A stretch of 64,000 bases of DNA, taken from positions 53,034,213 to 53,098,212 of the forward strand of contig NC_087068.1 in the NCBI RefSeq assembly GCF_963678635.1. Reading direction: 5' to 3'. Origin of the DNA: Symsagittifera roscoffensis (taxonomy: Eukaryota > Xenacoelomorpha > Acoela > Convolutidae). Numbering within the stretch: the first letter of the stretch is position 1; every line of letters starts with the position of its first letter. Under the pieces are notes generated by a model. The model searched no databases, had not been told where the DNA came from, and saw nothing but the letters and a program-made list of their open reading frames with translations. Of this stretch, positions 54,191-64,000 are shown piece by piece. The position numbers and the translations under genes were made by a program.

Positions 54191-57100
54191 TGTAGTGGTG
54201 CACAATGTGTACTCAAACATTTATTTGGGTTAGTTCAGTCCGGTTTATGGAGCATCTTGTGTACTGTTGTGGTCAAATTTTTTTGGAGTTAGTTAGTCGG
54301 TTTATGGAGCATCTTGTGTAGTATAGTGGTCGATTGTTTATTGGGATTAGTTCAGTCCAATTTATGGAGCAGTTTGTGTAGTGTAGTTGCCATTTGTTCT
54401 TTAGGATTACTTCAGTCGATTTTTGGAGAAGTTTGTGTAGTGTAGTTGCCAAAAGTTTAAAATGGTAAGATTAGTCCAGTTTATGGAGCAGTTTGTGTAG
54501 TATAGTGGCCAAAAGTTTAGTATGGTTAGATCAATCCGGTTTATGGAGCAGTTTTTGTAGTGTAGTTGCCAACTCTTAGTTAGGGTTAGTTCATTCCGGT
54601 TTAAGAAGCAGCTTGTGTACTGTACTGGCCCGATTTTTTTTGTTTATGCAGTCATTTTTATAATTCAGTTCGGGATTTCTGGTTGCTTATAGCTTTTGGG
54701 TAAGTTCAGTCGGTTTGTGGAGCAGTTTACATAGTTTTTAAGGGATAATTTTTTTTGCGATTGGTTCGGTCCGGTTTATGGAGCAGTTTGTGTAGTGTAA
54801 TTGCCAAAATTTAATATGGTTTTATCAATCCGGTTTATGGAGCAGTTTGTGTAGTGTAGTTGCCAAATGTTTGATATCGTTAGATCAATCCGGTTTATGG
54901 AGCAGTTTTTGTAGTGTAGTTGTCAACTCATAGTTAGGGTCAGTTCAGTTCGGTTTTGTTAGCAGTTTGCGTATTGTAGTTACAGTCAACATTATGGAGC
55001 AGTTTGGGATTTGTAATTGCTAATAATTTTCGGGTTAGTTCAGTCAGGTTTATGGAACAGTTTGTGTAGTGTCGTTACCGAAGTTTTTTTGGGGTTATTT
55101 CAGCCGGTTTTTGAAGCAGTTTGTGTAGTGTAGTTGCCAAATCTTTATTGGGGTTATTACAGTCATGTTTATGGAACACTTTGGGATGTGTACTTGCTAA
55201 TAGTTTTTGGGTTAGCTCAGTCCCGTTAATAGAGCAGTTTGTGTAGTACCGCTGCCAAATTTTTAATGAGGTTACATCAGTCCGCTTTTTTAGCAGTTTA
55301 TGTAGTGTATTTCCAAATAATTTTTGGCGTTAGTTCAGTCAAGTTTATGGAGCAGTTTGTTTAATGTAGTTGCCAAACGTTTTTTGAGATTAGTTCAGTC
55401 GGTTTATGAAGCAGTTTGTGTAGTTTAGTTGCCAAATCTTTATTGTGGCTACTGCAGTCATGTTTATGAATCAGTTTGGGATTTGCAGTTGCTAATAGCT
55501 TTTGCGTTAGTTCAGTCGGTTTATGGAGCCGTTTACGTTGTTTTTAGTGGACAAATTTTCATTGGGATTGATTGGTTCAGTCCGGTTTATGGAGCTGTTT
55601 GTGTAGTATAATTGCCAAAAGTTTAATATGGTTAGATCAATCCAGTTTAATGAGCAGTTTATGTAGTAAAAATTCCAACTCTTAGTCAGGGTTAGTTCAT
55701 TCCGGTTTATGAAGCAGTTTGTGTAGTTTAGTTGCCAAATCTTTATTGGAGTTACTGCAGTCATGTTTATGAAGCAGTTTGGGATTTGCAGTTGCTAATA
55801 GCTTTTGGGTAGTTCAATCTGTTTATGGAGCCGTTTACGTAGTTTTTAGTGGACAAATTTTCATTGGGATTCATGGGTTCAGTCCGGTTTATGGAGCTGT
55901 TTTTGTAGTGTAGTTGCCAAAAATTTAATATGCTTAGATCAATCCGGTTTAATGAGCAGTTTATGTAGTGTAGTTGTCAAAAGTTTAAAATCGTTTGATC
56001 AATCCGGTTTATGGAGCAGTTTATGTAGTGTAGTTGCCAACTCTTAGTTTGGGTTAGTTGAGTTCGGTTTTTTTAGCAGTTTATGTATTGTAGTTGCCAA
56101 GTCTTTTCTGGGGTTATTGCAGTCATGTTTATGGAGCAGTTTGGGATTTGTAGTGCTAATAGCTTTTGGGTTAGTTCAGTCGGTTTATGGAGCAGTTTAC
56201 GTAGTTTATTAAGAACAATTTTTTATTGGGATTGGTTCTGTCCGGTTTATGGAGCAGTTTGTGTAGTATAGTGGCCAAAAGTTTTGTATGGTTAGATCAA
56301 GCCGATTTATGGAGCAGTTTTGTAGTAAAGTTGCCAACTCTTAGTTAGGGTTAGTTCATTCCGGTTTATGAAGCAGTTTGTGTAGTGTACTCGCCCGATT
56401 TTTTTTTGGTTTATGCAGTCTTTTTTATAGAGCAGTTTAGGATTTGTAGTTGCTTATAGCTTTTGGGTTAGTTCAGTCGGTTTGTGGAGCAGTTTACGTA
56501 GTTTTGACTAGACAAATTTTTTTTGGGATTGGTTCAGTCGGTTTATGGAGCAGTTTGTGTAGTGTAGTTGCCAAAATTTAATATGGTTACATCATTCCGG
56601 TTAATAGAGCAGTTTGTGTAGTGTAGTTGCCAAAATTTTGATATCGTTAGATCAATCCGGTTTATGGAACAGTTTTTGTAGTGTAGTTGTCAACTCTTAG
56701 TTAGGGTTCAGTTCAGTTCGGTTCATTTAGCAGTTTGTGTATTGTAGTTGCCAAGTCTTTTTTGGAGTTATTGCAGTCATGTTCATGGAGCAGTTTGGGA
56801 TTTGTAGTTGCATATAGCTTTTGGGTTAGTTCAGTCGGTTTATGGAGCAGTTTACGTAGTTTTTCATGGACAAGTTTTTATTGGGATTGGTTCAGTCCAG
56901 TTTATGGAGCAGCTTGTGTAGTGTAGTTGCCAAATTTAATATGGTTACATCAATCCGGTTAATGGAGCAGTTTGTGTAGTGTAGTTGCCAAAATTTAATA
57001 TGGTTACATCAATCCGGTCAATGGAGCAGTTTGTGTAGTGTAGTTGCCAAAGTTTGATATCGTTAGATCAATCCGGTTTATGTAGTGTAGTTTTTGTAGT

Positions 57101-60060
57101 GTAGTTGTCAATTCTTGGTTAGGGTCAGTTCAGTTCGGTTCAGTTAGCAGTTTGTTTATTGTAGTTGCCAAGTCTTTTCTGGGGTTATTGCAGTCAAGTT
57201 TATGGAGCAGTTTGGGATTTGTAATTGCTAAAATTTTTCGGGTTAGTTCAGTCAAGTTTATGGAGCAGGTTGTGTAGTGTCGTTACCGAAGATTTTTTGG
57301 GGTTAGTTCAGCCGGTTTTTGAAGCAGTTTGTGTAGTGTAGTTTCCAAATCTTTATTGGGGTTATTACAGTCATTTTTGTGGAACACGTTGGGATGTGAA
57401 GTTGCTAATAGTTTTTGGGTTAGCTCAGTCCCGTTAATGGAGCAGTTTGTGTAGTGTCGGTGCCAAGTTTTTAATGAGGTTACATCAGTCCGGTTTTTTC
57501 AGCAGTTTATGTAGTGTAGTTGCCAAATATTTTTTGGCGTTAGTTCAGTCAAGTTTATGGAGCAGTTTGTTTAATGTAGTTGCCAAACGTTTTTTGAACC
57601 AGTTTGTGTAGTGTAGTTGCCAAATTTATTATGGTTACATCAATCCGATTTATGGAGCAGCTTGTGTAGTTTTGTTGCCAAAAGTTTGATATCGTTAGAT
57701 CAATCCGGTTTATGGAGCAGTTTCTGTAGTGTAGTTGTCAATTCTTGGTTAGGGTCAGTTCAGTTCGGTTCATTTAGCAGTTTGTTTATTGAAGTTGCCA
57801 AGTCTTTTCTGGGGTTATTGCAGTCAAGTTTAAGGAGCAGTTTGGGATTTGTAATTGCTACTAGTTTTTGGGTTAGCTCAGTCCCGTTAAGGGAGCAGTT
57901 TGTGTAGTGCCGGTGCCAAATTTTTAATGAGGTTACATCAGTCCGGTTTTTTCAGCAGTTTATGTAGTGTAGTTGCCAAATATTTTTTGGCGTTAGTTCA
58001 GTCAGGTTTATGGAGCAGTTTGTTTAATGTAGTTGCCAAACGTTTTTTGAGATTAGTTCAGTCGGTTTATGAAGCAGTTTGTGTAGCTTAGTTTCCAAAT
58101 CTTTATTGGGATTACTGGAGTCATGTTTATGAAGCAGTTTGGGATTTGTTGTTGTTAATAGCTTTTGGGTTAGTTCAGTCTGTTTATGGAGCCGTTTACG
58201 TAGTTTTTAGTGGACAAATTTTCAATGGGATTGATTGGTTAAGTCCAGTTTATGGAAGTGTTTGTGTAGTATAGTGGCCAAAAGTTTAGCATGGTTAGAT
58301 CGAGCCGGTTTATGGAGCAGTTTGTGTAGTTTAGTTGCCAAATCTTTATTGGGGTTACTCCAGTCAGGTTTATGAAACAGTTTGGGATTTGTAGTTGCTA
58401 ATAGCTTTTCATTTATTTCAGTCGGTTTATGGAGCAGTTTACGTAGTTTTTAATGGACAAGTTTTTATTGGGTTTGGTTCAGCCCGGTTCATGGAGCAGT
58501 TTGTGTAGTGTTATTGCCAATTCCTAGTTAGGGTTAGTTCATTCCGGTTTATGAAGTAGTTTGTGTAGTGTAATTGCATAATCTTTATTGGGGTTATTGC
58601 AGTCATGTTTATGGAACAATTTGTGATGTTTAGTTGCTAATAGTTTTTGCGTTAGAACAGTCCCGTTAATGGAGCAGTTTGTGTAGTTTAAGTGCCCAAT
58701 TTTTCATGAGGTTACATCAGTCCGGTTTTTTAAGCAGTTTATGTAGTGTAGTTGCCAAATAATTTTGAGATTGGTTTAATCAAGTTTATGAAGCAGTTTG
58801 TGTAGTTTAGTTGCCAATTCTTTATTGGGGAAATTGCAGTCATGTTTATGAAGCAGTTTGGGATTTGCAGTTGCTAATAGCTTTTGGGTTAGTTAAGTCG
58901 GTTTATGGAGCCGTTTGCGTAGTTTTTAGTGGACAAATTTTCATTGGGATTGATTGGTTCTGTCCGCTTTATGGAGCTTTTTGTGTAGTGTAGTTGCCAA
59001 ACGTTTAATATGGTTAGATCGATCCGGTTTAATGAGTAGTTTATGTAGTGTAGTTGTCAAAAGTTTATTATCGTTAGATCAATCCGGTTTATGAAGCAGT
59101 TTTTGTAGTGTAGTTGCCAACTCTTAGTTAGGGTTAGTTGAGTTCGGTTTATTTAGCAGTTTATGTATTGTAGTTGCCAAGTCTTTTCTGGGGTTATTGC
59201 AGTCAAGTTTATGGAGCAGTTTGGAATTTGTTGTCGCTAAGAGTTTTTGGGTTAGTTCAGTCAGGTTTATGTAGCAGTTTGTGTAGTGTAGTTGCCAAAG
59301 ATTTTTTGGGGTTAGTTCAGCCGGTTTATGAAGCAGTTTGTGTAATGTAGTTGCCAAATCTGTATTGAGGTTTTTGCGATCATGTTTATGGAACAGTTTG
59401 GGATTTGTAAATGCTAATAGTTTTTGGGTTAGTTCAGTCCCGTTAATGGAGCAGTTTGTGTAGTACAGGTGCCAACCTTTCAATGATGTTACATCAGTCC
59501 GGTTTTTTAGCAGTTTATGTAGCGTGGTTGCAATATTTTAATTTGCGTTAGTTCAGTCCGGCTTATGAAGCAGTTTTTTTTATTGTCGTTGCCAAGTCTT
59601 TTCTGGGGTAGCTGCAGTCATGTTTATAGAGCAGTTTCGGATTTGTAGTTGCTAATAGTTTTTGAGGATAGTTCAGTCCGATTTATGAAGCACTTTGTTT
59701 AGTGTAGTGGCAGAATCCTTTTTGGGGTTATTGCAGTCCTTTTTATGGAGCAGTTTGGGATTTGTAGCTTTGGGTTAGTTCAGTCCGATGTATGGAAAAC
59801 CTTGTGTAATTTAGTGGTCAAATATTTGTTGAGGTTAGTTCAGTCGGTTTATGGAGCAGTTTAAGTAGTTTGGTTGACAAATTTTTATTGGGGTCGCTTC
59901 AGTCCGGTTTTTGGAGCAGTTTTTGTAGAGTAGTTGCCAGCTAGCTGTTAATTGAAGTTAGTTCAGTCGGTTTATGGAGCAGTTTTGTTTTGTAGTAGGC
60001 AAATACTTTTTGGGGTTAGTTCAGTCTGGTTTATGGAGCAGCTTTGTAATGTATTGGACT
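54191..60060. repeat. 60-bp satellite array, block 3 (longest)
   Basis: Roughly a hundred diverged monomers of about 60 bases run head to tail. At least five monomer types can be told apart by their variable parts (AAGTTTAATATGGTTAGATC, CTCTTAGTTAGGGTTAG, GACAAATTTTCATTGGGATT, TTGCTAATAGCTTTTGGG, TCTTTATTGGGGTTACTG). They recur in a similar order, which gives irregular higher-order units of about 300-360 bases. The array ends near 60060. Confidence 0.92.
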
Positions 60061-62414
60061 TCGGGCTGGTTGACTAGAAAAAAATTTTTTTTTCCAAACT
60101 TTTGTTTGGGCTATATTCTCTCTCATTGAGGAAAGCGGGTTACCAAGGTTGGTTCTCTAACCTTGTATCTGTATATCAAATGCTGTTCTCCACAGCATCT
60201 TAATAATAAACGCAATAGCAGAAAAAAGTAGGCTTATGTGCCTCAGGTTTATTGATAATTTTTCTCTTTGAGTGTAATTTTTGAGCTTAGAAATTGTAAA
60301 TTTTGGCGTTCCACATTCGATGGAGGATCAGGAGCTACACATTAAGCCATTGGCGGGAGGGGTGGAGATTACTCAATTGATCCATCTTGAGTGACAATTT
60401 TGCTTTAAATTCAATTTCAAGGTATTTTTACAGTTTCAATAGCATCGTCATCATCAACTTTTCCGTATTTCTCAATCTGCTGCGGGTCATTTAATTTAAT
60501 GAAACGTGCCATGTCAGTCAAGAATTGAAATCACACCTAAACCAGCTATGACAGCATAGAGTTCAAGCTTTTTAGGAGACATTTCGTTCTTTTCACCAAC
60601 AGACAAGTTTACTTCCAATCAACGGATTTAATTTTAACAGATGCGAAGCAATGTCAGATACATAATTTCCGTACTTTCCAGATTTGGCGGGTTAGTTTTC
60701 GAGAAGAGAGAAATTTGCAAAAATTGGAAAAATGGTATGAAATTCAGAAAACGGAATTTTTCTAAGAAAAGAGCAAGTTTTTTATATCAATTTAAAAAAT
60801 CAGAGCTCTACACAGAAACTTGCGCACCCTGTTTTTTCAAATGAACTCTGAACCTCCTATTTGCATGAACTCTGAACCTCCGATTTGTTCCCCATAAATA
60901 AAAAAATGTTATCCTTAAAAAAAACTTATCCTTAGTGTAGAGCTTTTTTTGCATAAAAGTGCTTTTACAAATAAAAGCAGTGAAAAGGCCAAACTATGTT
61001 GATCCAAATGAGCCATCAATTTTGAAATCAGCAGGGTAATTTTTGAGAACAGTCAAAAATTTTCTAAAAAACGGTCAAATCTCCAAAACTGTGAATTTTC
61101 CAACAAGCCGTATTTTTTGTCCGAAAAAGTTGGGATGCAGCGCTTGCAACAACAAAATTTTGGCAACATATTTTTTGATTGCTTCTCTAAGCCCAGATTT
61201 GGGAGCGTAGTTTTTGAGTGACCATTTACAAAGTTTATTACCAAACTGTCAAAAAATGGTTTATTTTGAGGCCGCAGTTTTTTCTATTCAAATTAGGATG
61301 TAGTGACTTAAGCAGAAAAAAATTCTGCTATCTGTTTTTTCTATCAAAACTTTAATCTCATATTTGGCATAGTTGTCTCTGAGAAAAAATCCAAAAAATC
61401 GAGTCAAATATTCTCCAGTTGAAAATTCCGAATGCCGTTGAAAATGGAGTGACATAAAGAGACCAGGGAAACATGCAGACACACAAACACACAAAATAGT
61501 AGCCAGTTTTTTCGTTAGTACTAATTTTTGAAATTCTGGAAGTAGGTCCCGAAAAGTATAAAACATTTCCAAACCGTCTCGAAAAGATTTTTTTTAATGA
61601 AATCCCATACATTTTCATAGTCTGAATTTTATCAAACAGGATTTTTTGCCCTCAAATTGCGCATTACAAGTTGACTATTTCAATAAAAACACCTCAATCT
61701 AGAATTAAAAAAACCTACAAAAAAATTCAAAATCAGACTTCATAACATAACAGATTACATAACTTTCAATAATGGTAAAAGTTTAAAATCAATATCAATT
61801 CCACGCCCTAGAAAATAAGCCGACAAAAAACAGTACCAGACAATATAAATTCAATTTGAAAAAAAAAACGAAAACGAACCGACGGAAAAATATCCGAAAA
61901 AAAAAAGAAACTAAGTTTGAAAAAAGTAATTACTGCCGGAAACTGATAACACCTACTTACTACCTATATGATAATAGTTATGTTTGAATTTTCTATAAAT
62001 TGAGCATGTTGTGAGTTTTAACATTTTGACGGTTCCGTCACCAAAGTTATTCATGGGAAAAAGTCTGAAAAAAATAGAAAAAAATGGCAATCAGAATTGC
62101 GGAGGGCAGCTAAGCACCTTTCTGACCCGAGTCTAACTCCCCCGACGTATACTTATGTACACTTACGAAACGACAGGAAGTATCACACGCAATGATGTCA
62201 AATCAAATCTTAAAAGCAAAACTGATTCAAAATTTTTTAATTGGTTCATTGTTGAAAAATCTTTTAAGCTTTTAAAACTAGATATAATAATAATCATGAT
62301 AAATTGTTTCATACTAAAATCTGAGTTGTATGAGTGAACACCACTGAGCCAACACAGTCCGTTTTCAGGTGTATCATATAACACGAGCAGTTTGCTCCCA
62401 GACTTTAGACTTAC
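60061..62414. other. AT-rich flank beyond the satellite
   Basis: No gene can be firmly supported. Short open frames on both strands (for example 61288-61618 minus) match nothing I know. The only coding-like stretch is at about 60430-60585 on the minus strand and is listed separately. Confidence 0.4.
60426..60584 (-). pseudogene. Possible broken small protein-coding stretch
   Basis: On the minus strand an ATG near 60582 opens a short chain, MSPKKLELYAVIAGLGVIS, with one hydrophobic helix. It stops after 22 residues, but the adjacent frame continues with protein-like sequence (MARFIKLNDPQQIEKYGK, then an Asp run) before its own stop. The two halves read like one small membrane-anchored protein split by a one-base shift. 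It may be a pseudogene, an exon whose edges I misjudge, or chance. I do not recognise the family. Confidence 0.25.
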
Positions 62415-62538
62415 CTGTGCTTTCATGAGCTGTGACCCCTTCCAAAAAGTCCCCCGAGGATGAAGCAGAATATGACGACGTAGGGGAACAGCACTGTGAC
62501 GTAATCTATCTTCCCACTGATCTTCATGCCCCCGATGA
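62415..62538 (-). CDS. Probable exon of an SLC6-family sodium:neurotransmitter symporter
   Basis: On the minus strand this reads GGMKISGKIDYVTVLFPYVV followed by more hydrophobic residues. This is the signature of the SLC6 family around transmembrane helix 5 (SGK-x-x-Y-x-T-x-x-FPY). SLC6 proteins import amines, amino acids or osmolytes with sodium across the plasma membrane. A strong donor (CACAG|GTAAGT) ends the exon at 62415, and an acceptor (TTCTACTGTTCTGTTGAG) fits a start at 62538. In the matching frame a TGA lies eight bases before the donor, whereas the neighbouring frame stays open to it. So either a one-base shift has occurred after the FPY block or another splice site is used. It may be a real gene with an error or a pseudogene exon. 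I could not identify neighbouring exons. Confidence 0.6.
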
Positions 62539-64000
62539 CTCAACAGAACAGTAGAACCTCCAAGCTAATATTTTGGGCGCCTTTAGAAATATTTTAGGTA
62601 TGCTCCCCCGCATCGGCAATACTTAGTTTGCAATCGTTATTCTCAAGGAAAATATACAATTTATAGCTATCAAATCGATTGTATTTACTTGCACTTTATA
62701 ATTGAGTTAGTTGATTCGATCGTCGCCAAAATCAAGGTTTTGGTGACATTTTTGGTACATACTATTTTATCGACCGTTTTGTTTTACCTTTTTTTGCATA
62801 TAATATATAATATACAGATTTCATAAAGATTATATACATATTATACAGATTTTATACAGGATGTATACGCACTAAAAACAGATATTCTAACAAACTTGCA
62901 GATCAGACAAAACTCAACAAAAAAAAATTCAGAAAAAAAATCAAAAAAAAATGTAATTTTTCTTCTCTAAAGTTTCCGGATAATTTTTAGGAATAGGTTT
63001 GGAAAGCAAAAAATTCAGACCATTTTTTCTTCAAATTGCGACTCCTTTTTTATTTTTTAAGAATCCTTATCACAGCCAATACGGTTTTAATATCAAAATA
63101 CGAGAGCAATTTTTGAGGTAATTAAATTTGGCTAGAAAAAAGAAATTAAAAAAATGACTCTATGTCATAGTTTTCTCGCACACTTTGAGAATCCTTGAAT
63201 CAAATTTCACTAATATGCAAAAAATTTAGAAAATAATTGTTTTAAGATGAAATGCACTCTTAAATGCACTTTTTCTCAGCGCGGGAAACCTTAGATGGCA
63301 AAATTTTGAAAGAGTATCTGAAAACTCTGCGGTAAACGACTTTCCTCGAGAGATTTCAGCTCACTATGCAATTGAGGAAGATATTTCTTGGAACAATTTT
63401 CGTTCGGTAATTTTTTTGAGTAAAACCCATCTGTAAGTTAAGGTTTTGAGATAATTTTGTATAGAATCAGGGGATTTTACACATATTCCATGCGGCCAAT
63501 AAAGTTTATTCATTGGACACTATAAATTATTATTTGGACAAAATAATCAACTTTTGTGAACTGTGAAGAATCCATATAGCTTATTTCTAGCGTCTAAATA
63601 CGTTACATACAGTCGTTTTTTACCAATTACAAATCTATATAAAAATCTATCCCTATTGATTGCAATCTTAGTTTGGTCAATGCAGGTCGGCCAAAAAGGG
63701 ATGACGTAAAACATTATCAACAAGGATAAAATGAGGGTTTCGGAAACATTTTCAGTACGCTGCTGGAAAAAAATTAGGACACAGAGGCAAAACGGAGCTA
63801 AAAACAATTGGCAAGCTTAATCTCGCAAACCTATTGTGCTTAAAAACTTTTGCAACCTTTTTTTGAATTTATTTCCTTTTTTTGAACAAACTTAAGCTTC
63901 CAGCCATGAGCCTAACTTTAGGGCAATTTCGGGATTGATTACTGTTGGAATCAAAGTGGTTGTTACGTAATTTGCTTATAAAAAAGGTGATTTGCTTTTA
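62539..64000. other. AT-rich flank, possibly intronic
   Basis: No exon or element is recognised. A run of TATACAGATTT-type short repeats lies at 62790-62870 and A-runs at 62915-62955. If the SLC6 exon is real, part of this is probably intron upstream of it. Confidence 0.4.

Noticed and set aside
55429-59483. Numerous 60-119-codon open frames in the satellite on both strands
   Set aside because: They follow from a 60-base period and shift between frames; no start context or non-repetitive domain is present.
49521-60060. CRISPR-like array appearance (regularly spaced repeats)
   Set aside because: The whole monomer is repeated with graded divergence, there are no unique spacers of constant size, and the context is eukaryotic.

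Overview
The window is eukaryotic, AT-rich and repeat-dominated. It looks like an animal genome, probably an invertebrate, though the phylum cannot be fixed from sequence alone. The evidence is metazoan-style LTR retroelements (Gypsy-type with an envelope gene, and a BEL/Pao fossil), spliceosomal-type introns, a long 60-bp satellite and one recognisable host exon of the SLC6 (sodium:neurotransmitter symporter) family. There are no bacterial operons, no rRNA or tRNA that I could see, and one 200-base assembly gap.

Region 1 (1-10967, + strand) is the 3' part of a large, young, envelope-bearing Gypsy-type element, cut by the window start. In order it carries the end of pol (RNase H, DD35E integrase), two tiny hydrophobic ORFs, a Pro/Ser/Gln-rich open frame with no Met codon, an 872-residue envelope-like glycoprotein, a 601-residue ORF of unknown function after env, a small intron just after the last stop, and a 1.5-kb LTR. 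The env and post-env ORFs overlap as ATGA. The env tail carries a PTAP late-domain motif and a YEQI motif.

Region 2 (10968-23776) holds a badly decayed BEL/Pao pol (about 11550-14540, + strand), then about 9 kb of AT-rich sequence with no supportable gene, including the gap.

Region 3 (23777-48836, - strand) is a nest of decayed relatives of the region 1 element. It contains five LTR copies, one of them a chimera; two copies of an internally deleted element (3' half of env plus the post-env ORF); two copies of a 434-bp env fragment trapped between LTRs; and one long copy with gag, protease, RT, RNase H, part of integrase, half of env and the post-env ORF. Part of this nest was duplicated head to tail (6.1 kb, about 25116-31217 and 31220-37321). 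The long copy supplies the gag and RT information missing from region 1. Together the copies suggest a complete element near 18 kb ordered LTR-gag-pol-small ORFs-env-extra ORF-LTR.

Region 4 (about 49150-60060) is mostly a 60-bp satellite with irregular higher-order structure. It is interrupted by a 350-bp inverted repeat, a directly repeated flank module and an LTR scrap. Region 5 (60060-64000) is unique-looking AT-rich DNA with a likely SLC6 exon on the minus strand and a possible broken small coding stretch.

The most interesting feature is the extra ORF downstream of env. It is kept in three divergent lineages of the element and is always entered through the same ATGA stop-start overlap.
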